From the NCBI RefSeq assembly GCF_021742065.1, contig NZ_JAKKIE010000019.1, positions 1-64,000 on the forward strand: 64,000 bases of DNA. The letters are read 5' to 3'. Positions within the stretch are counted from its first letter, which is position 1. Every line of letters begins with the position of its first letter. The notes under the pieces are model-generated. The model saw only the letters and a list, made by a program, of their open reading frames with translations, did no database searches and was not told the origin of the DNA. This DNA is from Rhizorhapis sp. SPR117. GTDB taxonomy: Bacteria > Pseudomonadota > Alphaproteobacteria > Sphingomonadales > Sphingomonadaceae. Shown piece after piece: positions 29,530 through 46,039 of this stretch. A program made the position numbers and the translations under genes.

Positions 29530-29598
29530 GTTTTTATCCCGAACTCTGATTCTTTGCCTGATTTAACAGCGCTGGTGCTTCATTGGATCAAGGACATA

Positions 29599-29610
29599 AT
29601 ACAATTGTAT
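29599..29610. promoter_or_regulatory. 12-bp palindrome in the hglS-rpoB gap
   Basis: ATACAATTGTAT is a perfect palindrome, 70 bp before the hglS start on the minus strand and about 65 bp before the rpoB -35 element. It lies in an AT-rich patch. It is a candidate operator, more likely for hglS, of a size used by MarR, LysR or similar regulators. Confidence 0.35.
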
Positions 29611-29674
29611 AACAAGAAAATCGATATGGTTTCGTCATGTTCCGGCGGTTTGCGGCAAAAGGTGAAATCGCCAC

Positions 29675-29703
29675 TTCACAAAATCCAACAGGCCGCCTAT
29701 ATA
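29675..29703 (+). promoter_or_regulatory. rpoBC promoter
   Basis: TTCACA (29675-29680) and TATATA (29698-29703) are separated by exactly 17 bp, a close match to the vegetative sigma-70 consensus. The predicted start near 29710 gives a leader of about 245 nt before rpoB. Confidence 0.65.
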
Positions 29704-29720
29704 GGCCGTTCGAGTTTTCC

Positions 29721-29875
29721 GGCTTCATCCCGTCATCCCAGATGACCGAAGCCGCTCTCGCTCCTTCGGGACACGGTCCGCTTTTGCGCTTCGGACCGCG
29801 ACGAATTGGAGGATGCGGGGGTTTTACCAGACGCAGACAGTGCGGTTCCGACAGCCCGGACCCGCACTTTTTTTC
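29721..29875 (+). promoter_or_regulatory. structured rpoBC leader with terminator-like hairpin
   Basis: Three stem-loops follow the promoter. First, GGCTTC/GAAGCC enclosing GTCAT/ATGAC (29721-29753). Second, CGGTCCG/CGGACCG (29774-29798). Third, an 11-bp near-perfect stem at 29840-29867 followed by seven T (29868-29874), which is a classic intrinsic terminator. The 5' arm of the second hairpin can also pair with CGGACC at 29857-29862 in the third, so the two structures compete. This is the layout of an attenuator about 80 nt before rpoB. The regulatory role is inferred. Confidence 0.6.
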
Positions 29876-29954
29876 GTGGCATGGGTCCCGCGAATCGGCT
29901 GCAATCCCGCTGCAAGGCGGAAAAAATGTTTGTAAAAACAAGGCAGGATAAAGC

Positions 29955-34118
<4,164 letters not shown>

Positions 34119-34125
34119 TAGGCCT

Positions 34126-34219
34126 CCCCTCCCGCTTGCGGGAGGGGTTGGACGGGTTGGCCGCAGCCTGCCCGAAACTGGAAATACCCACCCCTAGCCC
34201 CTCCCACAGGCGGGAGGGG
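34126..34219. repeat. REP-like doublet between rpoB and rpoC
   Basis: Two inverted copies of one palindromic element face each other. The first has a perfect 10-bp stem with TT loop (CCCCTCCCGC/GCGGGAGGGG, 34126-34147). The second has an 8-bp stem with a 6-nt loop (CCCCTCCC/GGGAGGGG, 34198-34219). Flanking bases also mirror each other (GGTTGGACGGGT versus the complement of ACCCACCCCTAGCC). Both would form stable RNA hairpins within the rpoBC message. Confidence 0.8.
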
Positions 34220-34239
34220 AATTAGATAAGGGATCAGAA

Positions 34240-38493
<4,254 letters not shown>

Positions 38494-38536
38494 ACCAGCG
38501 GTCTGCGGCCGACATAACTGAAAACCGTGACAACCG

Positions 38537-38572
38537 AATCGGGGCGGCGTTGAAAAGCGCCGCCCCGATTTG
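38537..38572. terminator. terminator after rpoC
   Basis: A 13-bp perfect stem (AATCGGGGCGGCG with CGCCGCCCCGATT) over an 8-nt loop is followed by TGTATTT. The A/T ends of the stem let it serve both rpoC and the converging diguanylate cyclase gene. Confidence 0.8.
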
Positions 38573-38604
38573 TATTTGGCCGGTCGTCTTGCGGGAAACG
38601 AGTA

Positions 38605-39771
38605 TCACGCGGCGGCAATATAGACGCGGTTGCGGCCGTCTGTTTTGGCATCATACATGGCCGCGTCTGCGGCTCGCAGCGCCGCGCGGGCGTCCTCATA
38701 GGCTGCGACATCGGCTATACCAGCCGAAAAGCTGACCTTGTCCAGACGTTCGCCCGTCGTCTTGTTGACCAGAGTGCGGCTTGACAGGTCGATGCGGGCG
38801 GCGTCAACGATTTCGCAAGCCGCCGCCGTCGTCTGACCTTCGAACAGCATGACGAATTCCTCGCCGCCGTGTCGTGCGACATGGCATGTATCATTGGAAA
38901 TATCGGCGAGCAGCTTGCCCACGAATTTCAGAATGCGATCGCCCACGTCGTGACCATGGACGTCATTGATTTGTTTGAAGTGGTCAATGTCACAAAAGGC
39001 GATGCTGAGCGCCTTGCCGTTCCCTTGCGCCCGCAGCGCGGCTTCACGCAGGGTCGCTTCGAAGGCGCGGCGGTTGGGCAGGCCAGTGAGATGGTCCTGC
39101 TCGGCTGCCTTGCGTGCATGGTCCAGGTTTTTCTTGAGCAGTCTGGTCTGGCTATGGCTTTCGCGCATCTGCGCTTCAACGGCCCGGCTCTTGTCGATCA
39201 TCGACCGCGTCAGCGCAATGAGCCGGCCCATCACGGGTTCCGCCATTTCCGGAACGGAAAGGTCCTTCACCTGCGCTTGCAGAGCGGCTCCATAATGCGT
39301 GGCCTCATGCTGTGACTGTTTGACCAGTTCGGAAAGCTGGGCAAAGTTGGATTCGACCGAATCGAGCATTTCCGTCATGGCTTCGGGGGTAAATTCGTCT
39401 TTGTGCGTTTCGGCGAGGATGGTTTCGGCCTGACCATTGGTCAGTTTTCCCTTTTCCATGATGATGGCGCGCACGGCCTGTTCGATGGCGCGATCGTTGC
39501 CGGTCACATAGTCATAGGCAAGTCCGAAATTAAGCGGCGTCAGGTCCAGGTCGTGCGCGAACATGAATTCGCCGATCTCCTGATATAATCTGGCGCGGCG
39601 GTTCTCTGCGCGATCATGACATGGTTGATTATCCATCGCCGCGGCGTCGCCGCCGTCTTCGTTGGCCATCAGGTTGAAAGAAAAATGTCCCAGCCATTGC
39701 GACAGGCGTCCCCGCGGCGCGACCGCAGGTGTGCCATGTTCATTTCGTACCGATGTCGGCTCGTATCCCAT
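38605..39771 (-). CDS. GGDEF diguanylate cyclase
   Basis: It should make cyclic di-GMP from two GTP. The 388-residue protein has a roughly 210-residue helical N-terminal region without recognised sensor or membrane segment, then a GGDEF domain with the active motif GGEEF at 302-306. The inhibitory I-site RxxD, expected nine residues before it, reads NDTC, so product inhibition through that site is unlikely. The start is uncertain: the ATG at 39771 has no ribosome binding site and directly follows a hairpin (39776-39794). Later Met codons near residues 35 and 47 are possible. Confidence 0.9.
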   Translation of the reverse strand: MGYEPTSVRNEHGTPAVAPRGRLSQWLGHFSFNLMANEDGGDAAAMDNQPCHDRAENRRARLYQEIGEFMFAHDLDLTPLNFGLAYDYVTGNDRAIEQAVRAIIMEKGKLTNGQAETILAETHKDEFTPEAMTEMLDSVESNFAQLSELVKQSQHEATHYGAALQAQVKDLSVPEMAEPVMGRLIALTRSMIDKSRAVEAQMRESHSQTRLLKKNLDHARKAAEQDHLTGLPNRRAFEATLREAALRAQGNGKALSIAFCDIDHFKQINDVHGHDVGDRILKFVGKLLADISNDTCHVARHGGEEFVMLFEGQTTAAACEIVDAARIDLSSRTLVNKTTGERLDKVSFSAGIADVAAYEDARAALRAADAAMYDAKTDGRNRVYIAAA

Positions 39772-39822
39772 GGGCGTCAGAACGGAAATCTGACGACGCT
39801 TTTTAGCTTGCCGTCGATTTTT

Positions 39823-40701
39823 TCAGATTCCAGCCTTGATCAACCAATCGTGGAATAGGCTTACGGCCCGCCCTTGCAAGGCCTTTGGCCGGCAGACGAA
39901 CCAGTAATAATAGGGGCTTTTCACCTGCATATCGAACAATCGGGCGAGGCGATTATCCTTTGCCTGATGATAATGGCTGGCATGCATAAAGGCGACGCCC
40001 AGACCTTGCGCTGCCGCTTCCAGCATCAAGGGTCCGGAATCGAAATTGTCGATCGCAGCCGGTTGCAGGTCGGGTAGTCCCACCACGTCTTTCCATGCAT
40101 CAAAACTGCCGGGCATTTCACGGTGGACCAGGATGGTCATATTGGCAATCTGTTCTGGCCGGGTAATTGCATTCGGCCCATGCACCAGATCATGTGCGGC
40201 AATCAGGTAAACTTCGTCATGGTCAAGCTGATGGGCATAAAGCGATGGTTCTACCTCGCGCGCCAACACGATTGCTGCATCGATACCTTCTCCCAGCCGG
40301 GAAATGCTGTGCGGCGTCGTTTCGATGTCGAGATGAAGGTTGGAATGCATCTGCCGAAACTCACCCATGCGCGGGAACAGGCGCTGACTGGCGAACAGCG
40401 GCATGACGCTGAGGCGCAGGCGAAGCTGACCATTATCCTTTTGCACTTCTTCGACCGCAATCGACAGAACATCAAGTGCCGGTGCGATATTGGCCAATAG
40501 CCGCTGGCCATCGGCGTTAATTTCGATGGCCTGATGCTTGCGTTCGAACAGGGGCTTTCCGACAAAGCGCTCCAGCGCCTGCACTCTACGGCTCAACGCC
40601 GGAGTAGACAGGGCCAGTTCCTCAGCGGCGGCTTTGACCGAGCCGAGTCGGGCGACCTGTACAAAGGCTTCCAGAGCCGTAAGGGGTGGCAAACGCCGCA
40701 T
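39823..40701 (-). CDS. LysR-type transcriptional regulator (GcvA-like)
   Basis: The 292-residue protein has an N-terminal winged helix-turn-helix (LPPLTALEAFVQVARLGSV, then KAAAEELALSTPALSRRVQALE) and a C-terminal ligand-binding domain. The opening resembles GcvA. Such regulators bind near their own promoter; the AT-rich gap 40735-40875 with two CAATTG boxes is the likely site. The regulated gene is not clear, since the next gene is a phospholipid methyltransferase 460 bp away. Confidence 0.88.
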   Translation of the reverse strand: MRRLPPLTALEAFVQVARLGSVKAAAEELALSTPALSRRVQALERFVGKPLFERKHQAIEINADGQRLLANIAPALDVLSIAVEEVQKDNGQLRLRLSVMPLFASQRLFPRMGEFRQMHSNLHLDIETTPHSISRLGEGIDAAIVLAREVEPSLYAHQLDHDEVYLIAAHDLVHGPNAITRPEQIANMTILVHREMPGSFDAWKDVVGLPDLQPAAIDNFDSGPLMLEAAAQGLGVAFMHASHYHQAKDNRLARLFDMQVKSPYYYWFVCRPKALQGRAVSLFHDWLIKAGI

Positions 40702-41160
40702 CTGTTACCTTTTCAACCCAATACTATTGCGGCGCACCAAGCATTATCAGTGGCCCAATTGATAATTTTAACATGAAAGTCCAATTGAATAGCTGAAGAT
40801 TTTATACCGACGTCAGTTCGTAACGCATTTAATATGGTTTTGCATATTTGCATCTGCATATATAATTGGCCAGGCGGCATGGTCAGCCGCCAGCCAATGA
40901 CAGCGACAAAGGTGGCAACAAGGCTCGCCCAGCCCAATATCCCGCGAGAGAATAGTGGCACAATGGAACCGTCGAGGTCCAGCGGCGGTCTATGCCCGAC
41001 CGATCGGCAATTCTCTGGCACGAGCTATTTCCATGGCACGAGCTATTTCCATTCGTCGCAACTCGGAGCGGGCGCAGCTTGTAAAGATGATTAGCGTACT
41101 TGAAACTTGCCGCCGGATTTGCGACGGCTGGTGCCATAGGGTTTAAAAGACAGGAACAGA
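40702..41160. other. 459-bp intergenic stretch
   Basis: The left third is unusually AT-rich and contains two CAATTG boxes 22 bp apart (near 40754 and 40782), probably the LysR control region. A GGCGGC/GCCGCC hairpin lies near 40873-40894. A tandem 18-bp repeat is at 41017-41052. On the minus strand 40860-41000 encodes a hydrophobic peptide (ILGWASLVATFVAVIGW) that might be a gene remnant, but no intact gene or ribosome binding site is seen. Confidence 0.4.
41017..41052. repeat. tandem duplication of 18 bp
   Basis: GGCACGAGCTATTTCCAT occurs twice with no gap (41017-41034 and 41035-41052), about 110 bp before the phospholipid methyltransferase start. It is either a recent slippage duplication or a paired protein-binding site. 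Confidence 0.7.
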
Positions 41161-41811
41161 ATGAGCACTTCACGCGCCGAAAAGCTTCGCGGTTCGAACA
41201 ACCTTCTGGTCCGCTTCACCCGATTTTTAGGCCCCTGGGGCTTATTTTTCCGGGGGTTTCTGAAACATCCGGTCATGGTCGGGTCGGTGATTCCCTCATC
41301 GCCCACGTTGATCCGAACAATGTTGAAGCCGGTCGATTGGCAGAATGTGAAACTGTTTATCGAATATGGACCGGGCGTGGGTACGTTCTGCCGTCCGGTA
41401 TTGGAACGGATGCGGCCGGATGCGATGCTGATCGCCATCGACACGAATGACGAATTTGTCGATTATCTGAATGCTGACATTGCCGACAGCCGTTTTCTGG
41501 CTGTGCATGGGTCGGCTGCCGATGTGCGCAAGATCATCGCTGACCATGGCTTTGCCCATGCGGATTATATATTATCCGGCCTGCCTTTTTCGACCCTGCC
41601 AGGTGGCGTGGGGCCAACTATAGCCCGCGAAACACAGGCAGCGTTGCGGCCGGGCGGCGCGTTTCTGGTTTACCAATATTCGCCCAAGGTTCACAAATTC
41701 ATCGCCCCGCATTTCCGGGACATCGATCATGATTTTGAATTCTGGAATATCCCGCCCTGCCAGCTATACTGGGCATGGAAAGACCAAGAGGTCGCTGAAA
41801 TCGCGGCCTGA
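41161..41811 (+). CDS. phospholipid N-methyltransferase (PmtA-like)
   Basis: The 216-residue class I SAM methyltransferase has motif I in IEYGPGVGTF and an acidic residue in LIAIDTNDEF. The N-terminal FLKHPVMVGSVIPSSP block is typical of the PmtA group, which methylates phosphatidylethanolamine toward phosphatidylcholine. AGGA 6 nt upstream supports the start. It converges with a cardiolipin synthase 13 nt away, so two membrane-lipid enzymes lie side by side. An rRNA dimethylase is the main alternative family but fits less well. Confidence 0.8.
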   Translation: MSTSRAEKLRGSNNLLVRFTRFLGPWGLFFRGFLKHPVMVGSVIPSSPTLIRTMLKPVDWQNVKLFIEYGPGVGTFCRPVLERMRPDAMLIAIDTNDEFVDYLNADIADSRFLAVHGSAADVRKIIADHGFAHADYILSGLPFSTLPGGVGPTIARETQAALRPGGAFLVYQYSPKVHKFIAPHFRDIDHDFEFWNIPPCQLYWAWKDQEVAEIAA

Positions 41812-41824
41812 ACCATGGCTCCCA

Positions 41825-43012
41825 TCAATCATCATCGTCCTGCCATGTGCGGGCAGGGAAATTGAGCCGCCGGGTTACCGTATAGTCGATGACCGACACC
41901 ATCACGTAGCTGATCCAGCCAAGAAGACGCGCAAAAATGCCGGTGCGATGCCGATGCAGTGATAGGGTGATTTCTTCGCAATCCGCAATCTCGCGCGTGA
42001 CAAATGCGCGCATTTGTTCGGCAAAAGCTGCATCTTCAATTCGCAAAACCAGTTCCAGATTGATGAACAGGCTTCGCATGTCGAAATTGGCCGATCCGAT
42101 ATATACGATGTTATCGATGATAATCAGTTTCGTGTGCAGTTTGGCAGGCAGATATTCATAAATTCGCACGCCGCGTTTCAACAGCGCGGCATAAAGTGCA
42201 CGCGCAGCCGAGATGGTGGTGCTGTTATCGGATCGAGATGCGGTGATGATCCGAGTTTTCCCGTGTGTGCCTATCCTTTCGATTCGGCGGAGCATTCCAC
42301 GAGAAGGTGAAAAATAGGCCTGGATCATATCGACCTGGCGCCCCTTCTCCAGATCATGTTTTACCGCTTGTGCCCAGGGGCTGAGCCGTCGAACCGGACC
42401 GCCGATCAGGAAATGAAACATCCCATCGGCCGGCCGCCATGTGCGAATCATCCGGCGCAGCGTCGAAAATCGTTGTTTGTCGGCCATCACCCACGCCTGG
42501 AGCGCGTTGAACCAGCGTACCGCTTCCGCCGTTCCCGGTCCTTCCATATACAGGCCGATGTCCCGCCATGCCTTATCGTCAGGGATGCCGAAATAATGGT
42601 CGGACAGGTTAAAGCCGCCGATAATCAACCGTTGGTCATCGGCGATGGCGATCTTTTGGTGATTACGGATCAGATAGCGAGTGGAGCGGCGATTGCCAAA
42701 GACACCGAATCTGCCGCCGCCTTTACGGAATGCGTCAAAAAATCCTGGTGCCGCGTTTGACGATCCGAAGCTGTCGACCATCAGCACAACGTCTATTCCG
42801 CGCCGGACGGCGGCGATCAGCCGGTCCATGATCTGGCTTCCGCAATCGTCGCTTTCAAACACGTAATAATAAAACTTCAGGCTGCATCGTGCGCCGTCGA
42901 TGAAATCGAGTAATACGGACAGGCGTTCAGGGCCGGTTTCGATAAGGCGTAAGCGATTACCCTCAATTTCTGCGTTTATGGGATCGGCTACGGGGGCGAC
43001 GGCAACAGACAT
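41825..43012 (-). CDS. cardiolipin synthase, phospholipase D type
   Basis: It joins phospholipids to make cardiolipin. The 395-residue protein has two HKD motifs: HQKIAIAD starting at His118 and HTKLIIID starting at His293, each followed by GG/GS-x-N (GGFN, GSANF). There are no N-terminal membrane helices, so it resembles the ClsB type rather than ClsA. No strong ribosome binding site is seen at the start. Confidence 0.9.
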   Translation of the reverse strand: MSVAVAPVADPINAEIEGNRLRLIETGPERLSVLLDFIDGARCSLKFYYYVFESDDCGSQIMDRLIAAVRRGIDVVLMVDSFGSSNAAPGFFDAFRKGGGRFGVFGNRRSTRYLIRNHQKIAIADDQRLIIGGFNLSDHYFGIPDDKAWRDIGLYMEGPGTAEAVRWFNALQAWVMADKQRFSTLRRMIRTWRPADGMFHFLIGGPVRRLSPWAQAVKHDLEKGRQVDMIQAYFSPSRGMLRRIERIGTHGKTRIITASRSDNSTTISAARALYAALLKRGVRIYEYLPAKLHTKLIIIDNIVYIGSANFDMRSLFINLELVLRIEDAAFAEQMRAFVTREIADCEEITLSLHRHRTGIFARLLGWISYVMVSVIDYTVTRRLNFPARTWQDDDD

Positions 43013-43156
43013 GAGAACAATGTGCCTGCTTTCACGGCAGTTGCATAGAGTTCAGCTTGATGGGGCGGGATTGCCATCCGCGATTTCATTGACTCGCCGA
43101 GGCCTTGCTGCTAGGCGACGCCACTTACTCTTTTTCTGCATTTCAAGGGAGCCCGC

Positions 43157-43501
43157 ATGGCCCGCGTCACCGTCGAAGATTGCGTCGACAAGGTTACCAA
43201 TCGTTTTGATCTCGTCCTGCTGGCGGCGCAACGCGCCCGCGAAATCAGCGGCGGCGCCGAACTGACTGTCGATCGGGACCGGGACAAGAATCCGGTCGTC
43301 GCCCTGCGCGAAATTGCAGATGAAACAGTCTTGCCTGACGAACTGCAGGATTCATTGGTCGCCAGTCTGCAAAAGGTTCAGATCGATGACGATGATATGC
43401 CCGATGAAATCGGATCGATTGCCCAGTCGGCTGAAGCGCTGCGTCTGACAGCAGCGGCGCCGCCTCGCAATCAGAATATCAGCAGCGACTACGACGGCTG
43501 A
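43157..43501 (+). CDS. rpoZ: RNA polymerase omega subunit
   Basis: The 114-residue subunit helps assemble beta'. It begins [20 protein letters not shown] with the conserved [13 protein letters not shown]; an acidic tail follows. AAGGGAG precedes the ATG. A weak promoter candidate lies upstream (TTGACT, 17 bp, TAGGCG at 43089-43117). The gene lacks its usual neighbour spoT/rel and is single, with its own terminator. Confidence 0.95.
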   Translation: MARVTVEDCVDKVTNRFDLVLLAAQRAREISGGAELTVDRDRDKNPVVALREIADETVLPDELQDSLVASLQKVQIDDDDMPDEIGSIAQSAEALRLTAAAPPRNQNISSDYDG

Positions 43502-43526
43502 CCGAATAAAAGAAAAATGGGGAGAC

Positions 43527-43560
43527 AAAAGGCCCGGCTGGCAACAGCTGGGCCTTTTTC
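43527..43560 (+). terminator. intrinsic terminator of rpoZ
   Basis: AAAAGGCCCGGCTG and CAGCTGGGCCTTTT pair over a GCAA tetraloop, with a single G-U wobble, and the stem runs into a T tract. This is a textbook rho-independent terminator. Confidence 0.92.
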
Positions 43561-43717
43561 TGTGCGTCGATGACGTTCATCGTAGCAAATATAGCCTGAT
43601 GCGCTTTGTTAATATTTACCCTCTTTATCGTCCCGAACCGAAACAGGCGGAATCCCCGTCTGGTACTTTTGCGGGTTTTTGATATGCAACCCGGTAAGGC
43701 AGATGGAGGCCTTGGTG

Positions 43718-44368
43718 ATGGCGATCAGGATGGGAAGGATCAGAACATGGGCGGGCACCAGGCCGCTGGTTCTTGTTGCGCTGTTCGCCGCGATTTTTCA
43801 TGTAACGAATCTGCCAGCACGCGCGCCTGTTGCTGTTGTCGCTGAACCCGATCGCCCCGCGCCTCCAGTGGAAAAGCCGTCTCCGGCACCTGTTGCACTG
43901 AACCCGGACTTTGTGGTGAAGCGCATCCTCAACATCGATCATCCATTCAGGCATGGTGATTATGTCTGGGACGATGCCGGTGTACCGGCGGGTCCCATCG
44001 TCATCACCGTCGATGTCGAGGCGCAAACGCTCTCCGTCTTTCGCGGCGGCTATGAGATTGGAGCTGCCGTCATCCTTTATGGCGCCGAAGAAAAGCCGAC
44101 TCCTGAGGGCGTCTTCCCGATTACGGAGAAGGACGCGGATCATGTGTCCAACCTTTATGACGCGCCGATGCCTTATATGCTGCGGCTCACCAACGATGGC
44201 GTTGCCATTCATGGCAGCAAGGTGGAATGGGGTTGGGCCACGCATGGCTGCATCGGCGTTCCCATCGCGTTTGCGGCGAAACTGTTTGCGCAGGCCAAAA
44301 TTGGCGACCGTGTGATCATCACGAATGGCAAGAGGTTGCAGCTTGGCGAGGCCATCATCGCCGGTTGA
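43718..44368 (+). CDS. L,D-transpeptidase (YkuD domain)
   Basis: This periplasmic cell-wall cross-linking enzyme family uses a catalytic Cys. With the start at 43718 (GGAGG 8 nt upstream) the protein has 216 residues: an N-terminal membrane anchor or signal (about 10-28), a Pro-rich linker, and a YkuD domain from about residue 90. The active site reads AIHGSKVEWGWATHGCIG with nucleophile Cys178. The Arg or Asn that normally follows HGC-hydrophobic is Gly here, and the distance from HG to THGC is short. It may be a variant branch or have altered activity. Confidence 0.85.
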   Translation: MAIRMGRIRTWAGTRPLVLVALFAAIFHVTNLPARAPVAVVAEPDRPAPPVEKPSPAPVALNPDFVVKRILNIDHPFRHGDYVWDDAGVPAGPIVITVDVEAQTLSVFRGGYEIGAAVILYGAEEKPTPEGVFPITEKDADHVSNLYDAPMPYMLRLTNDGVAIHGSKVEWGWATHGCIGVPIAFAAKLFAQAKIGDRVIITNGKRLQLGEAIIAG

Positions 44369-44479
44369 ACAGGATACCGCTCGAAACTGACGTCATGCTT
44401 CCCTCGGCTATGGACACTCCGCCCCAAAGCATTAAAGCGGCGGCCAACAGCCAAATCCGGGAAATGAGGGAACCGCTTC

Positions 44480-45997
44480 ATGATCGTCATCAAGGAATCC
44501 GACCTGATTGAAAGCGTCGCCGACGCGTTGCAGTTTATCAGCTATTATCACCCGATGGACTATATCCGCGCGCTGGGTACGGCATATGAGGCGGAAAAGA
44601 GTCCGGCGGCCAAGGACGCGATCGCACAAATACTGACCAACAGCCGCATGTGCGCCGAGGGGCATCGCCCGATCTGCCAGGATACCGGTATCGTGACGGT
44701 GTTCGTAAAGTGGGGGCAGAATTGCCGCCTGGAAAGTGACAAGAGCCTGCAGGATGTGGTCGATGAGGGCGTGCGGCGCGCCTATCGCAATCCTGAAAAC
44801 CCCCTGCGTGCCTCAATTCTGCGCGACCCGGCCTTTTCGCGGGTGAATACGAAAGACAATACGCCTTCGGTTCTCCACGTCGAAATGGTGCCGGGCGATA
44901 CGGTGAGCATCGACGTCGCGGCCAAGGGCGGCGGATCGGAAAACAAGTCGAAGTTCAAGATGCTGAACCCGTCCGACAGCATCGTTGACTGGGTGCTTGA
45001 AATGGTGCCGCAAATGGGTGCCGGCTGGTGCCCACCGGGTATGTTGGGCATCGGCATTGGTGGCACGGCGGAAAAGGCGGTGCTGCTTGCAAAGGAATCG
45101 CTCATGGGCGCGATCGACATGGCGCAGTTGAAAGAGCGCGGGCCGCAGAACCCGATCGAGGAGTTGCGGATCGAGATTTTCGACAAGGTCAATGCGCTGG
45201 GCATCGGCGCACAGGGACTGGGCGGGCTTTCTACCATCCTGGACGTCAAAATCATGGACTGGCCGACCCACGCGGCATCCAAGCCGATTGCGATGATCCC
45301 CAACTGCGCCGCCACCCGCCACGCGCATTTCACGCTGAATGGGTCGGGGCCGGTCTATCTGGAAGCGCCGAAGCTTTCCGAATGGCCGGACGTCAACTGG
45401 ACGCCGGATAAAGCCGCGATCCGCGTCGACCTCGACACGCTGACGCCGGAAGTGGTGCAGAGTTGGAAGCATGGCGATCGCCTGCTGCTCAACGGCAAGA
45501 TGCTGACGGGGCGCGATGCGGCACATAAGCGGATCAAGGATATGCTGGACGCGGGCGAGGAACTACCCGTCGAATTTGCCGGGCGCGTCATCTATTATGT
45601 CGGCCCGGTCGATCCTGTCGGCGAGGAAATCGTCGGCCCCGCGGGACCCACCACCGCCACACGCATGGACAAATTCACGCGCATGATGCTGGAAAAAAAC
45701 TTGCTCGCCATGGTCGGCAAGGCGGAGCGCGGACCGATGGCGATCGAGGCGATCAGAGATCACAAATCGGCTTATCTGATGGCGGTGGGTGGTGCGGCCT
45801 ATCTGGTCGCCCGTGCCATCAAGGGATCGAAAGTCGTGGGCTTCGAAGATCTCGGCATGGAAGCAATATACGAATTTGAGGTGCAGGACATGCCGGTCAC
45901 CGTTGCGGTAGATAGCGAGGGCCAGAGCGTCCATCACCTTGCGCCGCTGGTGTGGCAGGAAAAGATCAAGCGGGAGAAATTGCTAGCGGGGGTATGA
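44480..45997 (+). CDS. class I fumarate hydratase (4Fe-4S)
   Basis: This iron-sulfur fumarase has both alpha and beta domains in one chain of 505 residues. The three cluster Cys fit family spacing: Cys66 (ICQDTG), Cys184 (GWCPPGMLG) and Cys276 (PNCAATRH). The C-terminal beta domain has GPAGPTTATRMDKFT. Such enzymes are oxygen-sensitive but efficient. It complements the iron-free FumC at 3590-4975. Confidence 0.95.
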   Translation: MIVIKESDLIESVADALQFISYYHPMDYIRALGTAYEAEKSPAAKDAIAQILTNSRMCAEGHRPICQDTGIVTVFVKWGQNCRLESDKSLQDVVDEGVRRAYRNPENPLRASILRDPAFSRVNTKDNTPSVLHVEMVPGDTVSIDVAAKGGGSENKSKFKMLNPSDSIVDWVLEMVPQMGAGWCPPGMLGIGIGGTAEKAVLLAKESLMGAIDMAQLKERGPQNPIEELRIEIFDKVNALGIGAQGLGGLSTILDVKIMDWPTHAASKPIAMIPNCAATRHAHFTLNGSGPVYLEAPKLSEWPDVNWTPDKAAIRVDLDTLTPEVVQSWKHGDRLLLNGKMLTGRDAAHKRIKDMLDAGEELPVEFAGRVIYYVGPVDPVGEEIVGPAGPTTATRMDKFTRMMLEKNLLAMVGKAERGPMAIEAIRDHKSAYLMAVGGAAYLVARAIKGSKVVGFEDLGMEAIYEFEVQDMPVTVAVDSEGQSVHHLAPLVWQEKIKREKLLAGV

Positions 45998-46039
45998 TCG
46001 CATTGCCTTCATTCCCTGCGTCCCGGCTGAAATAATATT

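Noticed and set aside
29813..29939. A possible 36-residue leader peptide before rpoB
   Set aside because: GGAGG touches the ATG with no spacing, and the frame runs through the terminator-like hairpin without regulatory codons. It is better read as untranslated leader.
40713..41021. A minus-strand frame with a hydrophobic stretch between the LysR gene and the methyltransferase
   Set aside because: Only a short part looks membrane-like, the rest is AT-rich and gene-unlike, and there is no ribosome binding site; kept only as a possible remnant in the intergenic note.
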